This document shows, piece after piece, positions 35,572 through 51,759 of a DNA stretch of 60,000 bases. The notes below the pieces were generated by a model. It saw only the letters and a program-made list of their open reading frames with translations. It was not told where the DNA came from and did not search any database. The stretch is taken from assembly GCF_029227915.1 (NCBI RefSeq), contig NC_079883.1, forward strand, positions 21,454,001 through 21,514,000, written 5' to 3'. How positions within the stretch are numbered: position 1 is the stretch's first letter; the number at the start of each line of letters is the position of its first letter. This stretch comes from Hydractinia symbiolongicarpus. Taxonomy: Eukaryota; Cnidaria; Hydrozoa; Anthoathecata; Hydractiniidae. A program made the position numbers and the translations under genes.

Positions 35572-38134
35572 CAGGGGTGGATCTAGGGTTAGGCAGCCTA
35601 GGCAATTGCTTAAGCCTAATTTTATGACCTACTAGAGAAAAAAAAATTCTATAGATAGAACAACCTATAAAAAAACTAAATTATTTTTATAAATTTATTT
35701 TTGGCATCCGCCGATTTTGACTTCATGACGATGCGGCGTTTTATCGATTTTTTATATTTTACTCAAATAAGCAAACCCGGGGCGATCTTAGGCAAAATGT
35801 CGATTCGCCTAAAACGTCCGCGGGTTTTAAAGTTCCGAATATAAATGAAAATCACAGATGGAAGAAAAAACGCCTAAAACGTCCGCGGGTTTTCAAGTTC
35901 CAATGAATGAAATTCTTGAATGTGAAGAAAAAACGCCTAAAACGACCACGGGTATGGTTACATGGACAAGTGGATGCTTCTTTTTCAACATGGTTTACCT
36001 GGGTCAGGTCCAATTGCAGGGAGCACTTCAAATGTCTAGAATATCAAAGCAATTGTATGCTACCTAAGTTAAATGAAGAAGTTCTGAATTTGGAAACCCT
36101 TTCAGATATTAAACGATTGGAAATGCTGGAGGGAAATGTTTTCGCCACGTGTGCCATGTTGTTGTCTCAAACCAAACCTTCATCTGCCTCTGCAAGAGAC
36201 AATAAATAATTCATTGCTTTAGAGTAAGTAATACTTGAAATATTTTAGTTTTAGCTGCTCCTGAATTTTAGGCACTTTTGTGTCAAGAACTATTCTTAAA
36301 AGTGGTAAACCACCAGATGTTCTTACAAAACATGTGATTAAAATCTTTTTCTTATCAAAACAAAAGGTTTTAACTTGACCTCGATCAAATGGATTGTTGC
36401 TTTATTAAAGCCCAATGCTAAACGAGATAATGTGTCCCTGTTAAGCAGGTACACATTACAAGTTCAAAAAACTTTCTGTTCTCTAAGAAATCAATGTATA
36501 CAGTATGAGACATACTTAAACATCAAAGGATTCTACTTCGTCCCACCGCCAAATTTATACGTTTAGCATATACTTTTTTATTGTGATTGTCCCTAAGAAC
36601 TTTGACTTTGTGGGAACTTTGTGGGAAAACAGTGCATTTTATATACAACATCCCACTGCTCATTTTAAAACATTTAAGAACATGGGGAGATCTCTTTAAC
36701 TTTCCCATGTTACTTTTAATTGTAATAAAACTGCTAAAAACAAAAGAATGAAGCAATACCTAATCTAAGAATAGTCCAAGTTTGTTTTATAATATTTCTT
36801 ATTCTCATCTTGCTGAGCAATACAACGTACATAATTTTGTTTTAGGATAAGATATTTTAATGTCACCCTGGTATCTATGATGAATATTTTTCTGACAACG
36901 AATCACCATCAATATTAAAGAACACAGAAGATTTGTTCTGAATCCTTATAGTATATTGGAAAACTGTAAACAATGGATATATATCTTGTATAATCCACAA
37001 AGTTGGTGAAAAAAATTAATCAAAATAACTTGTGAATATTCAAGTAAATCATCGAAATGATTTTTACATAAAACAATACAGATCGAAACAAGACTTGCAT
37101 GTTAAAGAACGTTCTGTTACAGACTGTAAACTAATCAAAATGTCATGTTAACTTATGCATATGAGTAGGATTTGTATGTATGTTGCTTTTTATATGAAAA
37201 TCTTCAGAATTGGCCTAAAATTATTAAAACTTTCCTAACGATTTTACAGTTTCAAAATATTTTTCAAGCATAGTTGACAGGGACTTACGAGGGTAAATAA
37301 TACACAGACATGTTAAATGTTTTGATGTTATTTTTCTAATTTCTAACTATTTTCTGGCTTAATACTGCCTTACTGTTGTGGGAATTTCATAACATTAAAA
37401 TTAATGTTTAATAGAAATTGGTGCAAAACTACACCAGTAACCCTAATACTAAACTGTATTAACTTCATGAAGGTGATTACTATATACTTTTTGTAGACGT
37501 TTATTACATGTTGCTATCTTACACTGTAAGTCTAACTGGAAAGCTTTCATACTTTTATATGCTGCTTTTCTTTTTGCATTTGCAGGTTGTTAACACAGGT
37601 TTTAATTTTCCAAACAATATTTCTGCTTTGCACTACTGTCGACTATCTATTCCTAAAATTGTCTTGTAATGTAATTTTTTGTTGTATTGTTAGTTATTAG
37701 ACTTATTGCATATTTTGAAATAAAGCAACTCTCCAACTTATTACTTGTACTCGTATTATGTGCGTAAAACGTAAAAAGATTCTTAGATGATGATACTTAT
37801 TACCAGTATGTCATTCAAAGAAACTATGGAAAGGCTAACCCTGTTTCGAAATTTGCTAAACGGACGCATTTTCCATCCGCATGTTTTAACAAGGATAAAG
37901 TGTTAAAACTACGGAGGTTACTGTTTTTTATTTGGCTGTAAAGAAACTTTCGTTTCTAATCTAGGAACGATTTTTAATAAGTAAAAACCTTACTTTTGGG
38001 AAAATATTAGCTCCTTTTACAGCAAAAACAAAACGGCCGATTTACCTCGTACAACACCACAACACTTGACATTACTTTGCCAAGAAATCAATCAAATTTT
38101 GCCTAACCAGAAAAAAATCCTAGATCCGCCCCTG
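35572..38134. mobile_element. 2.56-kb DNA transposon, CAGGGGYGGATC family
   Basis: Terminal repeats CAGGGGTGGATCTAGG (left) and CCTAGATCCGCCCCTG (right), flanked on both sides by AAATG, a five-base match that fits a target duplication. A relative with CAGGTGCGGATCCAGG ends lies at 49725. CAG...CTG ends are common in the hAT superfamily, but hAT elements usually duplicate eight bases, so the superfamily is uncertain. Near the left end the phrase CGCCTAAAACGTCCGCGGGT occurs three times at about 60-bp spacing. It carries one short gene and no recognisable transposase. Confidence 0.8.
35907..36209 (+). CDS. short unknown protein inside the DNA transposon
   Basis: The 100-codon frame encodes a basic start (KKKRLKRPR), then HGQVDASFSTWFTW, then a helical tail with LNEEVLNLETLSDIKRLEML and a stop at 36209. 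The KRLKRPR segment is encoded by one of the three direct repeats, so the gene may have exons upstream or the start may be the result of repeat growth. I do not recognise the family. It could be a DNA-binding accessory protein of the element, or a remnant of a larger gene. Confidence 0.35.
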   Translation: MKFLNVKKKRLKRPRVWLHGQVDASFSTWFTWVRSNCREHFKCLEYQSNCMLPKLNEEVLNLETLSDIKRLEMLEGNVFATCAMLLSQTKPSSASARDNK

Positions 38135-38741
38135 AAATGGGCAAAACAGTGGCTATCCCAAGCTGAGACTAAAATCCTTTATAATCGTTGAATGCCACGT
38201 ATTCTTTCTATTCCTATCGTTCTACTTTGGGCTAATAACATCTTAGAAAGCTTCTTTTTGAAACAATAAAATAATTGTTTTTGTCTATTTTTGTGCATAT
38301 TGAAGTTTAAGTACTGAAAAAACGTAAAAAGCTTTTTTTTCTGTCTTCTCTCTTGCTGCAACTAAATTCTGAGCGGTGATTGGTTAAAATTTGGTACAAC
38401 ATGTTCAAACTTTTTTTTCGCACGTGACTTTTTGTAGCTGGTACTTTTTGTACGGTTTTAGGTGTTTACACGACTCGATTTGTCGCATACTGCAAATCGT
38501 ATACGACAACTCGCGCCGTGTATCTAGCCCTTAAGCAGCAAATACTTTTTAGGATATTCATTTATTTAATCATAAAGCTACTGTGTGCAAATGTTCCTTT
38601 AATACTCAGAAAATATGAACGTTATTCTGGAATTGTTAATGTTTAGCTGTTATTACGTGTATTGCGAAAGCTACGAACGCATCCTATCAGCTGTCGTAAA
38701 TTTTTATCGGCTGTCGTGAATTTTTATCGCCAGTCGTAATC

Positions 38742-43619
<4,878 letters not shown>

Positions 43620-44024
43620 TTTATAACCATAATATCTATATAAAGTAATGAGAACTGCAATTTATATGGTTCTAACAACAATTAAAATTCGAGAGATGTT
43701 ATAAATATATTACAGTTAGGGTCAATAAGTAGATTGGGCAAGATCCTTTATGATATAGATTCTACAATTGGGATGTTGCTTGAAAGCACGATACAGCAAT
43801 GAGAATCTCACCAAAACCACCTGTGAACTTTTTAGTGGCTAACATTTCTTTCAAGTGTCGTGAAAGTTGTACACTTTAATAATGCAAAGCACCACCTTGT
43901 CCCCATATCTTAATGATGGTTGTAAAACCAACAAAATGTCACTGTACTATTTAAATCATCAGATTCGTCATTAAAATACGAGAAAGGTGATTGAAAACAT
44001 TACGTCATGGTGTCACAAAACAAC

Positions 44025-44125
44025 TCTATAATAATAGCCATCTGTCTGTCTGTCTGTTTCGGAAACAGAAAATGCAATATATAAATTCGCCCACCCCATA
44101 GATTTTTCCATGGGTTGATGACTAG
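44025..44125 (+). mobile_element. short non-autonomous Helitron, copy 2
   Basis: Begins TCTATAATAATAGCC and ends with a CATAGATTTTTCCATG hairpin followed by GGTTGATGACTAG and a T. Matches copy 1 at 19266 in both ends; the middle holds a (CTGT)n tract. Confidence 0.65.
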
Positions 44126-44879
44126 TTACTATATAACTGTTTTATTTTGCATAGACTTGATTTAGAGCATATAGTTTCGCACTGATTAATATAGTTGGTT
44201 TTGACAAATTTGATCATTGATTTTATGGTCACCACAGTGACATCACTGTAATTTTTAATAGACCTGGATTTAGTCCACCAGAGATTTCAGAGAATTCAGT
44301 AAAACTTTTTAAGGTCTCAACCCCTTCAAAATACCTTAAACATCATAATTTGTCCAACATATTTGAAAGTATTTTTCACCGTCCGCAACTCTTGGTGCAA
44401 GACCATCTACAACCATATTGGTGAATGCATTTTTTAAAGCAGTAAGAGAATTCTTTGTTGCATGATTGGAGATGTTTTTACCTGGATCGTTGTGTGCATA
44501 ATGACTAGTTAAATAATTATGACTGAGATATCAAGATATAATATTCAGCTCAGTGCAATGTCATGTTAATATATATATACAGCTATAGCTAGTCAAGCTT
44601 TTTTTAAGCTATTTATGTTTACTTTTCAAGATAATCTTTGATGGAATTATTGAAACTTCACCTATTACAAAACTTGAGAGGCAGAATCATTTTGGCTGGG
44701 GCAGCCACGATTGAAATATTTTGTTATATATTTAAGAAAAAGAGACTTATGACTATGATTTAAAGAAATATTATGTGTTAATTTATATTTTATGTGATCA
44801 GTCTCACCAGTTTCAAGTGAAGTCTTTAAAGCTCCAACTTGAGCTACAGAAACCTTTTTAAAAATTCTTGCTCAACTGG

Positions 44880-44962
44880 ACGACAGCCTTAATGTTGGAA
44901 TCAAACCCACAAATACTTCGACATGTGTTGAACTCTCTACCAACTGTGCTACTAATCCCCCA
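44880..44962 (-). repeat. tRNA-derived block
   Basis: On the minus strand AGTAGCACAGTTGGTAGAG (box A) and GGGTTTGATTCC (box B) are correctly spaced. The acceptor stem does not close well, so this is most likely a SINE head or tRNA pseudogene rather than an active tRNA. Confidence 0.5.
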
Positions 44963-45198
44963 TTTAGATAGATATATCCATCTAACCTGTTACTCCCCCT
45001 TAACCACTTATATAATTATTCCAGCGTAGTCCTCTTTTTTCCTCAATTTAATGTATATATTATAAATAGAATCATGGTCATAAGAAAAAGAGATAGTCTG
45101 GTAATTCCGGGCCGTCCATAATGTGTTCCTATTGTTCACAAGCAGATATGTTTCTTAAATCGGGGTGGCCAGTTTAAGACTGCACGGAATTATAAATA

Positions 45199-47071
45199 AT
45201 GGCTGCCCATGGGGAGGATTTCTTTGGTGAAGATGATTTTGATGCAATCTTGGCTGTTATTGATGAAGATTTATTGGAGAAAAATCGTGATTTAACTAAA
45301 GAATTATCCGAAATTGTTGAAGAAATAGTTGACGACCCTTCTGAAAGCTGTTTTACCTGTGATATATGCTCCAAAACATGCAAAACACAACGGGGACTTG
45401 TTCTGCCCGGATAATGAACATTGGCCTGATTAAGTACGGCAGCTTGCCCCGGTTAAGAACAGGGCAGAAAATACATAATCAGGGCAACATAATCGGGACA
45501 GGCCGGCTTATTACTCAAAAAATATTATTTGGCACTTATAAAAGGAACATAATCAGGGCAGTTTATATACGACAGTGTAATATTATTTCTCACTTATTAT
45601 AGAACGAACATAATCGGGGAAGGCCGACTTATGTATGACAGTCAAATATTATTCGACAATTATAGGACTTAAATAACACAAATATAATTGGGGCTGACTG
45701 CTTTTATATCATTCGTGGCAAATACTAAATTTTGGGATTCGCAAGTTTAATAACTTTTCACCAAAATTAATTCCCGCAAAAAGAATAATTTAGGTTCCGT
45801 GAAATTTAGTTGCTTCAAAGTATATTATGTTGAAATGTATTTACTACAAGGGTAGTTTATACTAAGAATTACGTCGACACTTTTTTATTTCGCCATGTCT
45901 AGTTTTTAGGGGTGTTCTATCTTCCAGAGAATGTTTAATTTACAAAAGCTTGAAGAAAATGCCAATCACAGCCTGTCTCCCAGCTATTTATATCAGCGTT
46001 CATAATCCGGTCACCACGACATAACAGTGCAAAAAAAACATAATCGGACCGTGCGTACATAATCCGGCTGTCCCGGTTGTAAACAGGTCGTTTTCGCAAT
46101 CTGGGCAGAACAGACTCACAAGACACCGAAATGCGAAACATCGTCAGCCACAAAACCAGTTAAATGACGACAGCCTCACTACTGCTGAAACCAAGCTCCA
46201 TCCGTTATACTTTAAGAAGTACACCCAATTAAGTGCAAGTAAACTTTCTAAAGATGAATGCTATAGTGAGAAGACCTATAGTTTCGTCAAAGATGTGATT
46301 GGTAGTTTTAAAGGCGATGCTGAAAAGTTTTATCCGGCCTTCTATAAATCTGTGTCTGAAAATATTGTTTTCAGAAATTTATCAAATCGAAGCTCTATTC
46401 TCCTTGGTTTTGAAGTGGCTAATCACGTACTTGCTCATCTCACTAATTCAACTGTAAAAGAAAACACTGTAGAATTTTCTTCCCATGTGAATTTTTCACC
46501 CAAAGAAAGAAACATAATTCAATATCTAAGTGGTTATGTATTTAGTACCCTATATCGTCGCATTAGGAGATCAAAAAAATCAAGAAGTATGCTTGGAGTT
46601 CAAAGTTTGGACATCTTATTAGCTGGAAAGTCATGTCTTGTAGAAGACGATAAAAATTCTGATTTAGTAAATATGAAGGACAGAGGAGGGTTATGGTCAG
46701 TAACCGATGATGTTTTCAGAATTTTTTGTTGTGCAGAACTTGAAGTTCGTGCTGCAACTGCTAATTTTCACCATACAATTGATAGTAAGAAAATTGTTTC
46801 AGACCTGCTTGAGAACCCTGTTGTGCTTTGTAATTACAACAAAATAACATCACACTCAACCGAAAAAGTCACAAAAGAATTAGCAATGAACTTACTTGAG
46901 CATCTCATCATGCTTTATGTTCGTGTTCGTGTTTTTTCATTTGTGAAAGATAAGTGTGAGCTGCACAAATTTGCATCAAAACAGAAAAAAGCTCATCTCT
47001 ACGCACTGAAATCAAGAAATCTTCAAGCAATCTTTCAGATGGACATTGACACTAAGAGTCCAGAACAGTGA
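45199..47071 (+). pseudogene. C2H2 zinc-finger protein of the P-like element, split by a 714-bp insertion
   Basis: The frame starts at ATG 45199 with an acidic segment (AVIDEDLLEKN) and enters a C2H2 finger: CDICSKTC before the insertion at 45399, then TRHRNAKH directly after it at 46117. Both parts are in the same frame once the insertion and one target copy are ignored, and no other break is seen, so the disruption looks recent. After the finger come IIQYLSGYVFSTLYRRIR, an LDILLAGKS segment, DRGGLWSVTDDVFRIF and a C-terminal helical region with HLIMLYVRVRVFSFVKD, ending at 47071. Similar C2H2-plus-GYV...YR...GGLW proteins are, from memory, common uncharacterised proteins in cnidarian genomes. 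The role is unknown; a DNA-binding accessory or regulator of the transposon is an inference from its location. Confidence 0.7.
45399..46112. mobile_element. 714-bp inverted-repeat element inside the zinc finger
   Basis: Ends TGTTCTGCCC and GGGCAGAACA are perfectly inverted and flanked by GACT on both sides (45395-45398 and 46113-46116). The interior has many copies of a CATAATCGGG-type motif (CATAATCGGGACAGG, CATAATCAGGGCAG, CATAATCCGGCTG) in both halves, the kind of subterminal repetition that transposases bind. No coding capacity. A four-base duplication is not typical of the common superfamilies. Confidence 0.85.
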
Positions 47072-49904
47072 CTATAAACCTGTTACAACTGCTATTTTTA
47101 TAGCAACAAATTTTAAAACAATATTATTTTGGCACATGGTATAATAAATAATTATGGAAGTCTACAAAAAGGTCCAGGTAGTGTATATAGGTTTTAAGGT
47201 ATTTCAAAATATTTTTTATTAATGTTTGTGTTAAGCAGAAATACAGTGCTTGTTCTTGGTTATTAAGCCAATTTAATGTTTTTTATAAATGTGTGGCTAT
47301 AAAAATAACCGTTTTTAGTTTCTTCTTTCTTCCAAGTGTGTTTAATTGCTCTTACGGCACGGCACAGTTTCAATATCAATTTTATGACAGTTACCAGCTA
47401 TGGGTCGGAAAATCTTTTGTGTTCTAATTGTGTTGTCGTTATAACCAAAATCACGGATTGATGGGTTATCTTTCCTATGACCAATTGCACGTTGACGACC
47501 AAAGTAGTTTTCAAGGGGATCTCGACAAAATCTTTCTGTCAGTACATATGGAACTCCATTATTAATTAATTACTGGATTAATTCAACAGTAGAATGGACA
47601 GTGATTTTGATTCCTTGGTAGGTTTGCCGTGAAATAAACATATTTGCTCTAGCATTATCCGTAAAATTACCAGGCCTATCAGCAATTGAATCCTTCCATG
47701 TTTTGAAATATCCTAAATGTTTCGGTCAACCATAAGAATTTTTCATCATCAACAGATGTGTACGGTTTAAGAAATGGTTTACGTTTAATTGCTGCTTCTT
47801 TGGTATTCTTGACGTTAAGACAGTCAAAAAATTGGTCGAACATATTACAATATTTGGCAGTTGCATTAGCTTCTGGTGGTCCATACAATTGAAGAGCGTT
47901 AAAGACAGATTCGCTTAACACTTGTGCTGCCAGACGTACATTCATGACTGAATATGGTGTGAGCTTGATGTGGTCATTTGTTATTTTAGGAACAAGATGT
48001 AATCCACAGTCTAAGTCATCAAGGAATAACTTTGAAATATGGTTCCAGATGATATAACTTCCATCATTCCACATACTTCTGGTACATCTTCCTGCAAGAG
48101 AATTACTCAGGCAATTGCGGGCTGTTTTAATTAAGTGTGGTGGATCTGAGATGAAGTAGATGTACCGTTCCTCATCTGCCATAACATTCAAAGTGCGGTA
48201 TGTTACGTCCACTCCTGCATTAATGTCAGCTACACGGGTCATGTTCAGGTGCATATGGTACATTCGTCGGTTTGGAGATGCTCCATCACTTGTGATACCA
48301 ACAACTTTTAGGCCACATTTTTCCTCCAGTATGCCAACCGCTTTCCAAAAGAGAGGAAACAATTGAATTGATGTGACATTGGTAGTAGCAAAATTTGCAA
48401 ATGAAAATTTTAAAGGATTTACAATGCTTCTCACAAGAAAAACTAAGACATGAGATGCAATTTCATCAACCTTTTTCAACGCAACATAATTTAGATCAAT
48501 ATCACCAAGGTCAACAAAATCGATAAGATCACCATTAAGTAAGTAAGTAAGTTATATTTGCCATCATTATAAAATCGTTAAAAATATTTACAGAGAAAAA
48601 GAAATTGAAAACAAATAAATAAAATAATAAACTATATATAATATTAAAATGTATCAAAATAAATATAAAATAAAATTAAATGCAATTTTCCTGAGTGTTG
48701 ATATGTTTGATGGCTGGATAACACAAAACAAGCCAAGGCGAGATTTCCATTGTGGTCCATTTCTACCCTTATAGAAAAAAAGATAAGCAAAACGAAAACG
48801 AAAGGATTATCAAAAGATCATATGAATTTAATTCACAAAATCATCTGAGTCCCTTCTCGTTATAACATCAAAATAGTGCTTTTTTAGGTTGTGTTTAAAA
48901 CTGTTTGTAGTACTAGATCTTTTAAGACCCTCAGGAAGAGTATTCCATAAGGAGGGTCCAAGGTAGGAAAGACACTGTTGACCTTGGGATGTTTTTACAC
49001 AAGATTGTTCAAGCCTCTGGAATGATGAACGAGTCGAAGCTCTTCTATGACTTGATGGAATAAATACATCAGACATGTACAGAGGACATTTTTTCTGAAA
49101 AAATTTTTATGCATGATTGTTTACGCATACTTTAAACCTTTCGCCAACTGGTAGCCAATTTATTTCCTTAAAATCCGTAGCACCTACATGTGATCTGCTA
49201 CTTTTTTGTGAACAGAAGCGAACACATTTGTTTTGAGCAACCTGGAGCTTCTTTTTTAAAACTTTTGTCAGGTTTGGATACCACACAGTACTGGCATAGT
49301 CGAAATGTGGTTGAATTAAAGAGTTACAAAGAAGTCGTCGCAGATCCTTGTTCAAAAATGAGCTTTGACGATAAAGAAATTTAATCTTGCCATTAATTTT
49401 GTTAATCACATGTAAGGCCATTGACTCACCAGACAGTGATTGGTCAAAGATGCAACCAAGATATTCAACTTTCGTATGCTGCTTGATTTCTACTCCATTG
49501 TAGGAAATATTAAGTTTTTCTGCTTTCTTAATTTTTCCCCTGGAGGCAAAAAGAATAGACTTAGTTTTATCTTCACCAAAGTGTATGCTGAGTTTGTTGT
49601 CCACAAACCAATCACATAAATTACTGAAGTCTGTATTAAGAGCATTTTCCATCTCAGTTATGTCTTTGTGTTGAAATAAGAGACATGAATCATCTGCGTA
49701 GAGAAAAAGATCACATTGTACGCGCAGGTGCGGATCCAGGGTTAGTCAGATAAGTCGCGTGACTAAGTGTAAATTTGACGAAAAATGTTAGCCAAGCGAA
49801 GATGTCGACGATCCAGGCGTTGCAAACGGAGGGCGTTAAAAATTGTAATTTTTTACGGCGAAAAGCCATGGTTCACAGCCCTCTCCAATTCGCCTATAGC
49901 AATG

Positions 49905-50095
49905 TTGACGTCAAAGTTGTGACGTCGCTACCATATAGACTGAGAGGGTTGCAAATTATAGCTTACAGATTTTGACTGATTCATTTTGACTAATCAGTCA
50001 CTCAGTCAGTCAAAAATCAAATAGCTATGGCCCGCAACCCTCCCCATCTCACCTAAGGGGCCTGTGACGTCAAAATCGTGACGTAATTTTCACAC
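49905..50095 (+). promoter_or_regulatory. hairpin and paired CRE-like sites upstream of the OTU-like gene
   Basis: GAGGGTTGC at 49944 is mirrored by GCAACCCTC ending at 50042, with inner arms ATTATAGCT/AGCTAT and GATTTTGACTGATT/AATCAGTC...GTCAAAAATC. The hairpin is flanked on each side by a pair of GTGACGTCA-type sites (49908-49925 and 50065-50085). Such symmetry suggests a promoter or a transposase-binding region; this is inference. Confidence 0.45.
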
Positions 50096-50263
50096 TCTAT
50101 GCGTAGTCCAACAATATGTGGCCCGCAGCCGGCGAAGGAAATTTAGGTTCCGTACTGCGTGGTTACTGATAACCTGTTAGGCTATAGTTTTAACTCCCAT
50201 CCGTCAGGATTAGTCAAAGACTCACGCCTTTTGGCTTGGATTCTCTCCGTACTATTATTGATT

Positions 50264-51759
50264 ATGGCTGCAGCAGATATGTTGGCGCGGGTGCTTACTG
50301 ATTTAAAGTGTGATAATTTTGAATCTGTTCGTAAAATGCAAAAAGAACTTTTAGAAAGTGTTTATTCTCGAGCATTTTTGTTGTCTGGGGATATTTATGC
50401 CTTGGTTGGTAAAAGTCTTCATCGGAATTCAGATCCAGATATATACCTTCCATCTGAGGCGAGGTGTGAGGATAAAGGAATTATTGTTTTAAGGTGAGAA
50501 GTATGTTTTTTACTCTCCAACACACCTTGCATTTATCTAAAGGTTTTCAGTATATCTGCTACGAAAAGCTAGTTGGGGAGAGCTTTATACAACAGACTAT
50601 TAAAACCAAATACAAAAAGATTTAATTAGCTAATAGCTAGGGCTAATACACCTTTACGATAATTCGGAAAAAATAACACTCCATCGCAGCTTATTTTGCA
50701 ATCAGAGGAGGTAAACATTACACTTTTATAAGAGTTTATTAAGGAGAAAACACTATTTTTCGTGATAACTTTTCTTGCCACGTTTTGTTTTTAATGAAAA
50801 GTACACATAAGTTGTATCTTATTATTATTAACGTTTCCTAAAAATTTGAAAGAAATTGATACGACGGAAGTTAAAAAACTGGAGAAAACAGGCTTTCGTC
50901 TCTAACAAACTCTCATAAAAACACGAGTTTTACCTCCTTTTTTCCGATATTGTAAAACGATGGAGAGCCGTAGGAACGCATGTACAATTGAATTGTCATA
51001 AAGGTGTATTGTTTTTGTAATATGAGCTTTGAACAGAATTTTCAGCATTGCGGAGGAATTCTTTCTCAATTAATATTTGTGTTGTTATTAGAAGCAAGAA
51101 CTTGACATCTGGATAAGTAAGGTTGGTGATGAAAATAAACAACTCTTCGAATGACTATTAAGAAACAAGTTTGTTGAGTAAAAGGTCATGGTAAAATATA
51201 TTATTTTTAGATCCAATCCATCAGGAGACTGTCTATACAGCTCAGCATCGTTGGTATAGGCATAGGTGATAATTCTCTTGTTGATGTTTTGAGAATCTTG
51301 ACATCCATAGAACTTTTCTTGCATCCTTCCTTTTATTCCAATCATCCTTGTTTTCAATTTGCTTTTAAAAACCAAAAGGCAAATATTTTTATATCTGAGA
51401 AAAGTTTATTCAGATTTTCCCTTTCCCATATTGTTTGTGATATGACTCTTCCTCCTGAGGAGGCAGTTAAAGCAGAAGCAATCAACAACTGTACCCCAAA
51501 GACATGGTTTCCTTTTCTATCAATACTTGCCTTGTCAACAGTAATAAAGAGAAAAATTAACACATTTTACCCACAATTCGGTTTGTTACAGTTTGTTACA
51601 ACTTTCTTTACACAGTGTATATTGCCACACCCATCTATTTTACCTGATGAAGATCAGTTAAAAATTTTATTTTGTTATGAAGATATTGTTAAGTCTGGTG
51701 TAGACTTCAAGCCAAATCATTACGTTCCCCTTTTTCCAGGTTGCAACTTTCTTAACTGA
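50264..51759 (+). pseudogene. OTU-like (vertnin-type) protein of the DNA transposon, frameshifted
   Basis: Exon 1 (50264-50493) starts MAAADMLARVL and ends with GTGAG; exon 2 starts at 51211 after TTTTTAG, and the phases match. Exon 2 opens with SNPSGDCLYSSASL, matching the OTU cysteine-protease start (D-x-x-C), and ends with NHYVPLFPG, where OTU proteins have the catalytic His. Between them are VLRILTSIELFLHPSFY and FPFLSILALSTVIKRKINTFYP, a pattern I associate with vertnin-like and transposon OTU proteins. One base is missing near 51257 (after SASLV), which breaks the frame with TAG codons, unless this is a sequencing error. The intron contains a MITE. Function within the element is unknown; OTU enzymes usually remove ubiquitin. 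Confidence 0.6.
50645..51010. mobile_element. MITE family B, copy 2 (uninterrupted)
   Basis: Ends AATACACCTTTACGATAATT and CATAAAGGTGTATT. Closely similar in sequence to the split copy at 17733 outside the SINE. Sits inside the intron of the OTU-like gene without destroying its splice sites. Confidence 0.9.

Larger units (their letters stand above)
43620..45072. other. gap between spastin and the transposon complex
   Basis: Contains the spastin promoter side, a small Helitron (44025) and a tRNA-like block (44880). No coding sequence recognised. Confidence 0.45.

Noticed and set aside
51354-51563. Minus-strand frame inside the OTU-like exon
   Set aside because: Antisense shadow of the better supported plus-strand exon.
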